DNA of 18,200 nt from Bacillota bacterium (GTDB taxonomy: Bacteria > Bacillota > Clostridia > Christensenellales > SZUA-584). The notes under the pieces are model-generated. The model saw nothing but the letters and a program-made list of their open reading frames with translations, did no database searches and was not told the origin of the DNA. Below are positions 1 through 7,283 of the stretch, one piece after another. The position numbers were made by a program, and so were the translations under genes. How positions within the stretch are numbered: the first letter of the stretch is position 1; each line of letters opens with the position of its first letter. The stretch covers positions 1 to 18,200 of the forward strand of contig JAEYPO010000029.1 in assembly GCA_023410595.1 (NCBI GenBank). Direction: 5' to 3'.

Positions 1-61
1 CGTTAATGTACAAATGAACGACGCCCTTTTTAAATTCATCTGTATAGTGCTTACCTGCCAT
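1..61 (-). CDS. IS3-family transposase OrfA, 5' end only
   Basis: Only the first 20 codons are inside the window, read leftward from an ATG at 61-59. They give MAGKHYTDEFKKGVVHLYIN, the usual opening of the helix-turn-helix OrfA of IS3-type elements (transposase_8 type: K-x-Y-x-x-E/D-F-K-x-x-V-V-x-L-Y). OrfA binds the element's terminal repeats and is normally fused to the OrfB catalytic part by frameshifting. An AAGGAGG ribosome-binding site lies at about 68-75. A TATAAT on the minus strand at 139-144 could be its -10 box, but no good -35 was found. The outer end of the element, expected somewhere between about 97 and 200, could not be located. Family assignment rests on the short N-terminus only. 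Confidence 0.7.
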   Translation of the reverse strand, partial: MAGKHYTDEFKKGVVHLYIN

Positions 62-97
62 ACTCGTACCTCCTTTTTAATTATCTCTGGTACGAGT
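62..97 (-). promoter_or_regulatory. Hairpin overlapping the transposase ribosome-binding site
   Basis: A perfect 9-bp inverted repeat (ACTCGTACC at 62-70, GGTACGAGT at 89-97) brackets the Shine-Dalgarno region of the transposase gene. On the transcribed minus strand the 3' arm includes the last bases of GGAGG and runs almost to the ATG, so folding would partly occlude ribosome binding. Insertion elements often carry such a device to stop expression from outside transcripts. That role is inferred here. Confidence 0.5.
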
Positions 98-202
98 TTT
101 CGTGTCTACCTTTTTATACTAACTCCATTGCTAACCATATTATACCATGCTGTACTGGCCGGGTATAACGAAAAAATCTTTGAAGACTACGTTTAACTTT
201 TC

Positions 203-229
203 ATATCGGTTAACAGCGATAATCATATG
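203..229 (+). promoter_or_regulatory. Candidate sigma-E-like promoter of gerM
   Basis: ATA at 203-205 (in TCATAT) and CATATG at 224-229 are 18 nt apart, resembling the loose sigma-E pattern ATA-N16-18-CATA. It lies about 50 nt before the gerM start. gerM of B. subtilis is a sporulation gene and sigE itself lies downstream in this window, so the match is plausible. It is a short, degenerate motif, and a vegetative promoter was not excluded. Confidence 0.25.
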
Positions 230-279
230 CGAATAACACCCTTAATATATTTATAGAAAGAAGAAGGGGAGGAATAGCC

Positions 280-1299
280 ATGCTTAAAAGATATTTAGCG
301 GCGGTCCTGGCGCTTGTTATGCTGCCCATATGTTTCGCCGCGTGCGGAGAGAAAAAGGAAGATGTATACGAGGAGATACCGGCTGCCAACGTCGCTACCG
401 ATCCCGATATGAGGCAGACCGTGCTGTATTACGAGGATGATTACGGGTTTATCGTGCCCGTGATGAAAGAGATAAAATGGGTAGAGGGCATAGGGGCAGC
501 CGCCGTCTCCGAGCTTAGGGCGAACCCCGACGCCGACGCGGAGATGGAGTATATGGGCCTCAATCCAATACTAACCGCGGATACAGAGCTGTCGCTGAGT
601 ATTAAGGACGGGGCGGCGACGCTTAAGCTGAGCAAGGGAGCGATAACGGCGGAAGACGCTACGGGAGAAAAGGCTAAGGTCACGGCGGTCGTAAACACGC
701 TCGCCGAGTTCCCGACTATAGACACGGTAAAGATAGTTCAGGAGGGCGCGGACGGAAAGCTTGCGAACGGCACCGACATAAGCAAGAGCTTTGCTGCATT
801 CGATCTAAACGTTATGACCACGCTATCCGAAGAGGACCTAAGTAACGCCTCGAAAGTCATGCTGTATTTCATTGACGAGTCGGAAGCGGCGATAGTGCCC
901 GTGACGAAGTATATAGGCGGCACGGCGGATGCGTACGCCGCAATGAACGAGTTTGTACGCGGGCCGGGATGCCATGGGCTGAAAAGTCTGCTGCCTGACG
1001 GTACGAAGCTGCTTAATGTCGAAATAGACAAAGCGGGAGTGGCGACGGTGGAATTCTCGCCTGAGTTCGCGACAATAGAAGAGGACGCTGATAAAGAGGC
1101 GAAGCTTATAAAATGTATAGTTTTTACACTCCGGCAGTTTGACAATATCGACGAGGTGCGTATACTTGTAAATGGAGAAGAATATAAATCCACCGCCGAA
1201 ACGACGATGTCGACGAAGTTCGTGAATATCATAAATCCGGTTATCGCGGGCACGAACACCGCCGGCGTTGACGCGCCGGACGAGAATATTACGGAATAG
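280..1299 (+). CDS. gerM: GerM-like sporulation/germination lipoprotein, two GerMN domains
   Basis: A 339-residue secreted lipoprotein. Residues 1-22 form a lipoprotein signal peptide (basic LKR, hydrophobic core, lipobox FAAC with Cys22). Two GerMN repeats follow, at about 48-155 and 194-303; each has a strand-rich start (VLYYEDDYGFIVPV; VMLYFIDESEAAIVPV) and an ending of the form F..ID.V.I. In B. subtilis GerM supports assembly of the SpoIIIA-SpoIIQ channel between mother cell and forespore and was first found through a germination defect. The start is the ATG behind GGGGAGGA at about 267-273. The gene leads a compact block with rph, rdgB and ysnB, the same order as in B. subtilis. The upstream racE of Bacillus is replaced here by transposase DNA. 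The identification rests on architecture plus gene order. Confidence 0.85.
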   Translation: MLKRYLAAVLALVMLPICFAACGEKKEDVYEEIPAANVATDPDMRQTVLYYEDDYGFIVPVMKEIKWVEGIGAAAVSELRANPDADAEMEYMGLNPILTADTELSLSIKDGAATLKLSKGAITAEDATGEKAKVTAVVNTLAEFPTIDTVKIVQEGADGKLANGTDISKSFAAFDLNVMTTLSEEDLSNASKVMLYFIDESEAAIVPVTKYIGGTADAYAAMNEFVRGPGCHGLKSLLPDGTKLLNVEIDKAGVATVEFSPEFATIEEDADKEAKLIKCIVFTLRQFDNIDEVRILVNGEEYKSTAETTMSTKFVNIINPVIAGTNTAGVDAPDENITE

Positions 1300-1312
1300 A
1301 GGTTTCCTGCCA

Positions 1313-2032
1313 ATGATGAGAGAGGATGGGCGCTGCGCGGAAGACATAAGGGAAATACGCATAACGAAGTCGTTCATGAAAAACGCGCACGGCTCGGCGC
1401 TTATAGAATGGGGAAATACGAGGGTGCTGTGCACTGCGATGTATACGGCCTCGGTTCCCGCCTTTCTGGAGGGGACCGACAGGGGCTGGCTTACCGCCGA
1501 ATATGCCATGCTGCCCGCGAGCACGCCGCAGAGAAAGCCGAGGGAGCATAAATACCCCGACGGCAGAAGTACCGAGATAAGCCGGCTCATAGGGCGCGCG
1601 CTGCGCAGCGTATGCGACCTTAAGGCAATCGCAGGATATACGATAAATATAGATTGTGACGTAATAGAGGCGGACGGCGGGACACGCACGGCCTCCATAA
1701 CGGGCGCGTATATCGCGCTCGAGCTTTGTATACGCAAAATGACAACGGAAGGCCTGATAGAGAATTCGCCCATAAAGGATGGCGTGGCGGCCGTAAGCTG
1801 CGGCATAACGGGAGGCTTGGCCGTATGCGACCTCAATTACATGGAGGACAGCCGCGCCGAAGCCGATATGAACGTCGTAATGTCGCATGGCGGAGGCATA
1901 ATAGAAGTGCAGTGCACGGGGGAAAAGAGGCCCCTTGCGCGCAGAGAGTTTGATAAGCTGCTAAGATTCGCCGGGGAGGCTATAGCAAACATAAGCGCGA
2001 TACAAAAAGGCGTACTGGAGCAGGGCTTATGA
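1313..2032 (+). CDS. rph: Ribonuclease PH
   Basis: Phosphorolytic 3'-5' exoribonuclease that trims the 3' ends of tRNA precursors, acting as a cytoplasmic hexamer. The 239-residue product matches the family over its full length: an MREDGR start, GWLTAEYAMLPAST (58-71), CDVIEADGGTRTASITGA (115-132, including the phosphate-binding GGTR) and CDLNYMEDS..ADMNVVM (172-190, with the catalytic Asp residues). The start was set at the first of two adjacent ATGs (1313 and 1316) because family members begin M-R-x-D-G-R. An in-frame upstream ATG at 1268 would overlap gerM and add 15 unrelated residues. The gene starts 13 nt after gerM, and its stop overlaps the rdgB start in ATGA. Confidence 0.96.
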   Translation: MMREDGRCAEDIREIRITKSFMKNAHGSALIEWGNTRVLCTAMYTASVPAFLEGTDRGWLTAEYAMLPASTPQRKPREHKYPDGRSTEISRLIGRALRSVCDLKAIAGYTINIDCDVIEADGGTRTASITGAYIALELCIRKMTTEGLIENSPIKDGVAAVSCGITGGLAVCDLNYMEDSRAEADMNVVMSHGGGIIEVQCTGEKRPLARREFDKLLRFAGEAIANISAIQKGVLEQGL

Positions 2033-2613
2033 GCAGTCTTGTGATAGCGACGAACAATCAGGGCAAGGTCAAGGAGATAAAAGCGATACTCGGCGGCTTA
2101 TACGACGAGATAAGATCGCTGAAAGAGGCGGGCATAATACTTGAGGTGGCCGAGGACGGCGACACGTTCGAGCAGAACGCGGTTAAAAAGGCGCTGCAGG
2201 CTTACGAGATAGCGGGATGCGATACGCTCGCCGACGATTCGGGCCTGTGCGTGGAGGCGCTCGGCGGCGCGCCGGGGGTATATTCCGCGCGGTACGCGGG
2301 CGATAACGCGACGGACGAAGAGAATAACAACAAGCTCCTCTGGGAGATGCGCGGAATAAAGAACAGGAGAGCGAAGTTCGTCTGCGTGATGGCATTCGTG
2401 TCACAGGGCAGCGTAATAACGGCAAGCGGCGAAGTCGCGGGTAGCATAGCGTATTCCCCGAGCGGCGAGAGCGGTTTCGGATACGACCCGCTTTTTCTTT
2501 CACGGGAATTTGGACAAACATTCGGGGAGCTGCCCGAGGGCATAAAAAACAGTATAAGCCACAGGGCGCGCGCTCTTACCAACCTTAAAGAGATGCTGCT
2601 GGAACGGCGCTGA
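2029..2613 (+). CDS. rdgB: XTP/dITP diphosphatase (RdgB/HAM1 family)
   Basis: House-cleaning pyrophosphatase that hydrolyses XTP, ITP and dITP to monophosphates, keeping deaminated purines out of nucleic acids. The 194 residues are the usual length. Visible motifs are the substrate-binding TNNxxK near the N-terminus (8-13), LADDSGL (68-73) with the catalytic Asp, GVYSARYAG (83-91), GFGYDPLF (149-156) and SHRARA (177-182). The ATG overlaps the rph stop by 4 nt (ATGA), so the two are probably translationally coupled. The rph-rdgB pair is common in Firmicutes (ysnA in B. subtilis). Confidence 0.95.
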   Translation: MSSLVIATNNQGKVKEIKAILGGLYDEIRSLKEAGIILEVAEDGDTFEQNAVKKALQAYEIAGCDTLADDSGLCVEALGGAPGVYSARYAGDNATDEENNNKLLWEMRGIKNRRAKFVCVMAFVSQGSVITASGEVAGSIAYSPSGESGFGYDPLFLSREFGQTFGELPEGIKNSISHRARALTNLKEMLLERR

Positions 2614-2615
2614 GT

Positions 2616-3086
2616 ATGAAACGCATACTCGTTATGAGCGATACGCACGGCAACAAAGTCAATATCGACAAGGCGCTCAGTAAATACGGCGACGCAGATT
2701 GCATAATACACCTCGGCGACTACGTGAGGGACGCCGAATACATCCGCACACTTACCGGTAAAAAAGTATATTCTGTAAAGGGCAACTGCGATTTTTCAGG
2801 GGCAAAGCAAGAATTGCTGCTGCGCATAGGCGGCAAGAGCATACTCGCGCTGCACGGGCACAGGCAGGGCGTTAAAGATTCGCTGCTTGCTCTCGGGCTT
2901 TACGCCGCGGAGAAAGGCGCCGATATTGTGCTGTTTGGGCATACGCATGTTCCGCTGGAGGACTTCTATGAAAACGTGATTATGTATAATCCCGGCAGTC
3001 TCGGTGAGCCTCGGGGCAGGAAGCCTTCTTTAGGAATCGTTACGATAGAAGACGGCGGGATAAGTATTAAATCCTGTATGGTTTAG
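2616..3086 (+). CDS. ysnB: YfcE/YsnB-type metallophosphoesterase
   Basis: A 156-residue calcineurin-like phosphoesterase of the small YfcE/MJ0936 class. The full metal-binding set is present: SDTHG with Asp9 and His11, HLGD with Asp35, GNCD with Asn57, LHGH with His80 and His82, and FGHTH with His109 and His111. These proteins bind two divalent metals and hydrolyse phosphodiesters in vitro; the physiological substrate is not established. The start lies 2 nt after the rdgB stop with no strong ribosome-binding site, so coupled translation is likely. The position after rdgB matches ysnB in B. subtilis. Confidence 0.9.
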   Translation: MKRILVMSDTHGNKVNIDKALSKYGDADCIIHLGDYVRDAEYIRTLTGKKVYSVKGNCDFSGAKQELLLRIGGKSILALHGHRQGVKDSLLALGLYAAEKGADIVLFGHTHVPLEDFYENVIMYNPGSLGEPRGRKPSLGIVTIEDGGISIKSCMV

Positions 3087-3095
3087 GAGGCTGCC

Positions 3096-3569
3096 ATGAG
3101 TATAAGGTATCATTCGTCAGTACTTATAACAAACAACATTGAAAATATGAAAAAGTTCTATACGGAGGTAATGGGCCAGGAGGTCGAGCATGATTTCGGA
3201 GGCTGCGTTATATTCGAGTGCGGCCTTACTATTTGGAAGCTTGAAGGGGAGTATCCGCTTGCAAAAGCGCTTGGCGATAAATGCTGCGCGGGCGAAAACC
3301 GCGGCATGGAGGTTTGCTTTGAGACGGACGAATTCGCCGCCGAGTCGGAAGCGCTGCTGCGGAAGAATTTAAAATTGATCCACGGCGTCACCGAAGAACA
3401 GTGGGGCCAGCTTACGATAAGATTCTACGACCCGGACGGCAATATAATAGAGCTGGGAGAGAGCATGCCCTGCTTTTGCAGAAGGCTTTTTAGCTCGGGG
3501 CTCAGCGAGGCTGAAGTCGCAAAAAAGACGGGCATACAATTAAAAACGGTAAAGGAGTACCTCAGCTGA
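3096..3569 (+). CDS. VOC-fold (glyoxalase/dioxygenase-like) protein
   Basis: A 157-residue vicinal-oxygen-chelate protein. The two half-domains show SSVLITNNIENMKKFYTEVMG (7-27) and LTIRFYDPDGNIIELGE (106-122), the usual opening and closing elements of the glyoxalase/bleomycin-resistance fold. The YDPDGNIIEL segment carries the typical metal-ligand Glu. The substrate cannot be predicted. After the fold the chain adds about 35 residues ending LSEAEVAKKTGIQLKTVKEYL, which reads like a short helix-turn-helix. A TAGGAGG site precedes the ATG. The gene is the last of the gerM block and ends tail-to-tail with the peptidase gene, overlapping it by 8 nt. Confidence 0.85.
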   Translation: MSIRYHSSVLITNNIENMKKFYTEVMGQEVEHDFGGCVIFECGLTIWKLEGEYPLAKALGDKCCAGENRGMEVCFETDEFAAESEALLRKNLKLIHGVTEEQWGQLTIRFYDPDGNIIELGESMPCFCRRLFSSGLSEAEVAKKTGIQLKTVKEYLS

Positions 3570-3570
3570 G
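3561..3570. other. 10-bp palindrome holding both convergent stop codons
   Basis: CTCAGCTGAG is a perfect palindrome. Its TGA on the plus strand (3567-3569) ends the VOC gene, and its TGA on the minus strand (3564-3562) ends the M14 peptidase. No U-tract terminator follows on either strand, so the two transcripts probably overlap further. Confidence 0.7.
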
Positions 3571-5091
3571 CATATCGGCTTCAAGATTCAGGATTGCCGT
3601 TTTCTCTTCGCCGAGGACGTTCTCTATGGTGCCGGTAAGGAAGCTGTCCCAGCCATACCTTGTATATTCCGCTTTTCTTCTTTGACGCGCTTTTTCTCCG
3701 GCGCCGAGGTAGCCGGGCGATCTGCCTATCTCTATGCAGATGCATTTAAAGCCCGGGTTAAGCGGCTTATAATATTCCTTGTGTTCGTCAATATCTTTAA
3801 AGTATATAAGCGGCGTGTACTTTGCGCCCATGCCGAGCGCCATGCGCCCGAGGCTGTAGCTGTAAACGAGCCCTTCGGAAACGGACCTTGCGTAATCCGT
3901 AAACGTTCCTCCGCTGCCGCGCATGCCGTAAGGCTTTTTTTCCTTTACCGGCGGATAACCCTTTTTAAGCAGCTTATTTGTAAGAACCGCAAAACTCTTG
4001 GAAATTGAATCGCCTTCGTCGGATAAAAATGTTTTGTCAAAATACGTGATGCCGCCTTGCTGGTGCAGGTCTATGTAAAGGCAGGCTTTAGGGACATAGA
4101 AGTTAAGCCACTTGATCATCGCCTGCGACTCGCTCTCTGAGCCCAGGCTGTATCCCGCGAAAAAGGCGAGCCCCGGCTTCTTTGAAAATTCTTTCTCGCG
4201 TTTTACGCCCTCCCCCAGTTGCCCCGCGTTGACGGACGGCATGGCTCTGTTTAAGTCCACGCCGTTCGCGTTTGATTTTCGTCTGCGGCTGCCGCCCTCT
4301 ATTATCATCTCCCGCCCGTCGGGATTAACCAGCGGCACCGCGACTATCGTTACATTTTCCAGCAGCGTTCTTGTATATTTATCGTCGGCCGCTTTTATTA
4401 TCGTATCGTTCAGAAACTTTACTATATAGTCAGCGCCCGCGAACTCCCTCGCGTGTACGTTGCCGGTCATTATTATAATGGGCTTACTCTCGATTGCTTT
4501 CTCGCTTTTGAAATCGACCTTTATCATGTACAGGCTTCTGCCCTGTTCGCTCGTGCCTATTACCGAGACCTCGACGCCCTCGTACCTGTCAAGGTTCAGC
4601 ACGTAATTCTCGTAGGCGGCGTAGTCCATAGGCTCTGCAAGGTCGATAGCACAATCCGCGGGCTGGCCGGGCGTATCGAGCACCCGCCATTCGATATCCA
4701 CAGCGGCGTCGTAATCCTCAGGCTTCATGCCCTCGACGATAATGCTTCCGTATTCAGCGTACATGCCGTTAATCGCATCGAGAGGCAGAAGAGCTTCATG
4801 GCTTTCTTCCGCGCTTTTAGGAGAAGCGGTCTCTGAAGTCGTGGGGGCGGAGTATGGCGTTTGAGCCGGGGCGGTGGATGGCGCGCCAGCGGCCTCGGCA
4901 AGGCTCGCGATATGTTCGCCAAGATCCTGCGCTTTTAATGCTCCGACATTGCGGCTGAATACCGTCGCGTCTGCGCTGTTGCTGATTGACCTCGTGAGGC
5001 CGAACAGGAAGCACACTACCGTCAGCAGGAAAATAAAAACAACTTTTATCGCGGCTGCAATATCACGTTTCGTCCGGATATGTTTGTCCAA
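3562..5091 (-). CDS. Membrane-anchored M14-family zinc carboxypeptidase
   Basis: A 509-residue peptidase. Residues 14-34 form one hydrophobic anchor after a basic N-terminus (signal anchor or uncleaved signal), followed by a Ser/Thr/Pro/Ala-rich linker (about 65-95), placing the enzyme outside the cell. The M14 domain spans about 150-495. Zinc ligands are His213 and Glu216 in VHAREFAG and His343 in DLHQQ. NPDG is at 256-259, the substrate-binding Asn-Arg at 281-282 (DLNRAMP), and the catalytic Glu is most likely Glu454 (CICIEIG). Peptidoglycan stem-peptide or protein C-terminus cleavage are both possible. The start is TTG at 5091: a GGGGGAA site lies 8 nt upstream, and the next Met comes only after the anchor. 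No promoter was convincing. Confidence 0.88.
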   Translation of the reverse strand: MDKHIRTKRDIAAAIKVVFIFLLTVVCFLFGLTRSISNSADATVFSRNVGALKAQDLGEHIASLAEAAGAPSTAPAQTPYSAPTTSETASPKSAEESHEALLPLDAINGMYAEYGSIIVEGMKPEDYDAAVDIEWRVLDTPGQPADCAIDLAEPMDYAAYENYVLNLDRYEGVEVSVIGTSEQGRSLYMIKVDFKSEKAIESKPIIIMTGNVHAREFAGADYIVKFLNDTIIKAADDKYTRTLLENVTIVAVPLVNPDGREMIIEGGSRRRKSNANGVDLNRAMPSVNAGQLGEGVKREKEFSKKPGLAFFAGYSLGSESESQAMIKWLNFYVPKACLYIDLHQQGGITYFDKTFLSDEGDSISKSFAVLTNKLLKKGYPPVKEKKPYGMRGSGGTFTDYARSVSEGLVYSYSLGRMALGMGAKYTPLIYFKDIDEHKEYYKPLNPGFKCICIEIGRSPGYLGAGEKARQRRKAEYTRYGWDSFLTGTIENVLGEEKTAILNLEADMLS

Positions 5092-5479
5092 AACGATTCC
5101 CCCAATAATATAAGAGTAACGGAAATTATCGCATGTCTTTAATCGGAATTTCTCTTCCCGCCTATGCTTTTATGTTGATCCTTGCCACAGCGACTGATGA
5201 AAGATGTTTTATTATATACTCGTTGCGTTTCTCCGACGCTCTCGGGAACAAGCGCGTAGCAAAGCTGCTTTAGCCTCTCAGCCTCCGGTTTTCTATAGTA
5301 TACCATGTTTGTAATACAAAGAAAACTTTTCCTCATAATTCGCGCGGGTCGGCTGCCTGAAAAACAAGCCGGCAGATGAAGTTGCTTACCAAGGAGACGA
5401 AAGCACAGCGCATATTTCTTCACGGAGCGCCCGATGAGCATATAAAAACCCACGGATGTTATGACTGCTTTATGAATTA
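5092..5479. other. Intergenic stretch without a convincing gene
   Basis: This lies between the divergent peptidase and spoIIGA genes. Open frames of 104 codons (minus, 5453-5139) and 64 codons (plus, from 5376) lack ribosome-binding sites and family resemblance. CTGCC at 5353-5357 can pair with GGCAG at 5371-5375, and an overlapping pairing (CGGCT/AGCCG) is also possible. A TATACT on the minus strand near 5295-5303 looks like a -10 box with a poor -35 17 nt before it, which leaves room for an unannotated small transcript. Nothing firm was found. Confidence 0.4.
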
Positions 5480-5557
5480 TTCGTCAAGCGTCCGCCATTA
5501 TATGATTTCTGATAAAACGCAGTTCTACAATATATCGAGATTCAGTAATTATATAAT
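5480..5557 (+). promoter_or_regulatory. Candidate Spo0A-activated spoIIG promoter
   Basis: A perfect -10 TATAAT lies at 5552-5557. Upstream is TCTACA (5524-5529, 4 of 6 to TTGACA), separated by 22 nt, the same unusual long spacer known for the B. subtilis spoIIG promoter. Two 0A-box-like heptamers (consensus TGTCGAA) are present on the minus strand: TGTAGAA at 5529-5523, overlapping the -35, and TGACGAA at 5486-5480. Each matches 6 of 7, and their starts are 43 bp apart (about four helical turns). In B. subtilis Spo0A~P binds such sites and activates sigma-A polymerase at this poorly spaced promoter. The role here is inferred from sequence and position before spoIIGA. Confidence 0.65.
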
Positions 5558-5587
5558 AGGTGCATACTAAGAAAGCGTGTCAAAGCG

Positions 5588-6661
5588 GTGCAAAAGATAT
5601 ATGTTGAACTCGTGTTTCTGGACAATTTCATCGTCAATCTGCTTATACTGCTTTTTACATCGCTGCTTACCCGAACCAAAAGAAGGTGGGGAAGGTTTGC
5701 CGCGTCCGCGGCAATAGGCGGGGCGTATGCGTGCGCGGTGTTCGGCGCGGACGGTATAGAGGTATCCGCGGCCGCGAAAACTGCGGTGAGCTTTATCATG
5801 TGTTTTGCCGCGTATTACGCGAAGGGTGAAAAAGGCTTCTGGAAGAACACGTGCGCGTTTTATATAGCGTCGTTCGTGTTTGCGGGAGCTATCTATGCGG
5901 CGGCGTATTGCTTCGATCAGCCAAAAAGCTTTGGAGCCTTCTTAACAGTTCGCCCGCTTGTGCGGTACATACTCGCAGGGCTGGCGGCAGGCGCGGTGCT
6001 TATCGGACTGTTCAGCCGGGTGCGCAGGCGCACGCTGGAGAGGGAAGCAAAAACAGTCGGACTTACGTTTTATTACGGTGAACGGCGCGCGCCGCTCAAA
6101 TGTTATGCGGATACGGGCAACCTGCTTACAGAGCCGCTTAGCGGGCTTAAGGTGGTGTTTATTACCGCAGCCGCCGCAAAAACGCTGTTTGACCCAGAAA
6201 CCGCGGGTCTGCTCAGTACCATGACCGGAAAAACAGGTAGCTTCGGACGTAGTGACAAAAGCCTCGGAGCGCCCGCGGCCGGCAGGCTCAGGATAATACC
6301 CTGTGAGACGGCGCTGGGAACGGGGGTATTTTACGGCATAGAGATTGACGGTATAGCGCTGAATGGAGAAACAGAAGGCCAAAGGGCAGTTGTGTGCGTT
6401 GCAAAGGGCGCCCTTGCTTATGGCTGCGACGCTGTTGTAGGCAGCGGCCTTATGGATGAACTTTTGAAAGGAGCAAATAATGATAGCTTATCTGGCGAGA
6501 AGAATAGCTGCATGGATACTGCGGCAACTGGGACTTGCGGCGAATGCGGACTATATAAACGGCAGCGAAGCGCTGCCCCCGCCGCTGACGCAGCAGGAGG
6601 AGACGGCACTGCTGCAAAGGCTGGGCAAGGGGGACAAGTCGGTAAGGAGAGTGCTCATTGA
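5588..6661 (+). CDS. spoIIGA: SpoIIGA, pro-sigma-E processing aspartic protease
   Basis: Membrane protease that cleaves pro-sigma-E in the mother cell once the forespore signal (SpoIIR) arrives. The N-terminal half (residues 1-145) holds about five membrane spans; the start YVELVFLDNFIVNLLILL is typical of the family. The C-terminal half is a retropepsin-like domain with active-site DTGN (175-178, Asp175). The start is GTG at 5588 with only a weak ribosome-binding site. The frame reads 357 codons, but family resemblance ends near VVGSGLMDEL (283-292). The last ~60 residues are Gly/Ala-rich and come from reading 182 nt into sigE in another frame. A one-base insertion in the TTTT run at 6462-6465 would instead end the protein at TAA 6478-6480. 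The true 3' end is therefore uncertain; the shorter form of about 299 residues is considered likely. Confidence 0.88.
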   Translation: MQKIYVELVFLDNFIVNLLILLFTSLLTRTKRRWGRFAASAAIGGAYACAVFGADGIEVSAAAKTAVSFIMCFAAYYAKGEKGFWKNTCAFYIASFVFAGAIYAAAYCFDQPKSFGAFLTVRPLVRYILAGLAAGAVLIGLFSRVRRRTLEREAKTVGLTFYYGERRAPLKCYADTGNLLTEPLSGLKVVFITAAAAKTLFDPETAGLLSTMTGKTGSFGRSDKSLGAPAAGRLRIIPCETALGTGVFYGIEIDGIALNGETEGQRAVVCVAKGALAYGCDAVVGSGLMDELLKGANNDSLSGEKNSCMDTAATGTCGECGLYKRQRSAAPAADAAGGDGTAAKAGQGGQVGKESAH

Positions 6662-7190
6662 GCGGAACCTGCGGCTGGTGGTCTATATCGCGCGCAAGTT
6701 TGAAAACACTGGCATAGGCATAGAAGATCTCGTCTCTATAGGCGCCATAGGGCTTATAAAGGCGGTCAACACGTTTGACGTAGACAAGAACATCAAGCTT
6801 GCCACATACGCGTCGCGGTGCATAGAGAACGAGATACTCATGTACCTGCGGCGCAACGCAAAGCTCAAGTTCGAGGTGTCCTTCGACGAACCGCTTAACG
6901 TCGACTGGGACGGAAACGAGCTGCTTCTTTCCGATATACTCGGCACCGAGCCGGACGTCGTGTATACGGAGATAGAGGGCAGTGTGGAAAAGGATCTTAT
7001 GAAGGAATGCATAGAGCGTTTATGCGAGCGCGAAAGGATGATAATGGAGATGCGCTTCGGGCTTAACGGACAGAAAGAAAAGACGCAAAAGCAGGTCGCG
7101 GATTACCTTGGTATATCGCAGTCCTACATATCGCGTCTTGAAAAGCGGATTATAAAGCAGCTCAAGACTGAGATAAGCAAGATAGTATAA
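6480..7190 (+). CDS. sigE: Pro-sigma-E, mother-cell sporulation sigma factor
   Basis: A 236-residue sigma-70-family factor that directs early mother-cell transcription after septation. Nearly the whole chain matches B. subtilis SigE: NGSEALPPPL (27-36), the region 2 core RNLRLVVYIARKFENTG, a VSFDEPLNVDWDGNELLLSD linker, and a region 4 helix-turn-helix GISQSYISRLEKRIIKQL. Residues 1-25 form an amphipathic, basic pro-sequence. By alignment with the Bacillus protein, SpoIIGA cleavage should fall near Tyr25. The start ATG overlaps a TAA in the -1 frame of spoIIGA (TAATG) behind AAAGGAG. sigG, which often follows sigE in Bacillus and Clostridium, is absent here; the next gene is hsp20. Confidence 0.97.
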   Translation: MIAYLARRIAAWILRQLGLAANADYINGSEALPPPLTQQEETALLQRLGKGDKSVRRVLIERNLRLVVYIARKFENTGIGIEDLVSIGAIGLIKAVNTFDVDKNIKLATYASRCIENEILMYLRRNAKLKFEVSFDEPLNVDWDGNELLLSDILGTEPDVVYTEIEGSVEKDLMKECIERLCERERMIMEMRFGLNGQKEKTQKQVADYLGISQSYISRLEKRIIKQLKTEISKIV

Positions 7191-7283
7191 CCTGCCGGCA
7201 TAATGTCTTAGGATTGATGATAAGCGCATATAATAAATTAGTTTTGAACATAATATAAAAAATCGATTAGAGGAGGTTTTTGC

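Noticed and set aside
838..1888. Long minus-strand open frames opposite gerM and rph
   Set aside because: They are antisense to strongly recognised genes; their length comes from GC-rich codon structure on the other strand.
5139..5453. Minus-strand open frame of 104 codons before the peptidase gene
   Set aside because: No ribosome-binding site, no recognisable domain and irregular composition; treated as non-coding.
5376..5570. Plus-strand open frame of 64 codons before spoIIGA
   Set aside because: It runs across the candidate Spo0A boxes and the -10 element and lacks protein-like features.
6480..6661. Gly/Ala-rich SpoIIGA tail as a real functional domain
   Set aside because: It coincides with the sigE pro-sequence and region 1 read in another frame, with no family resemblance; a lost stop codon is the simpler explanation, kept open as a finding.
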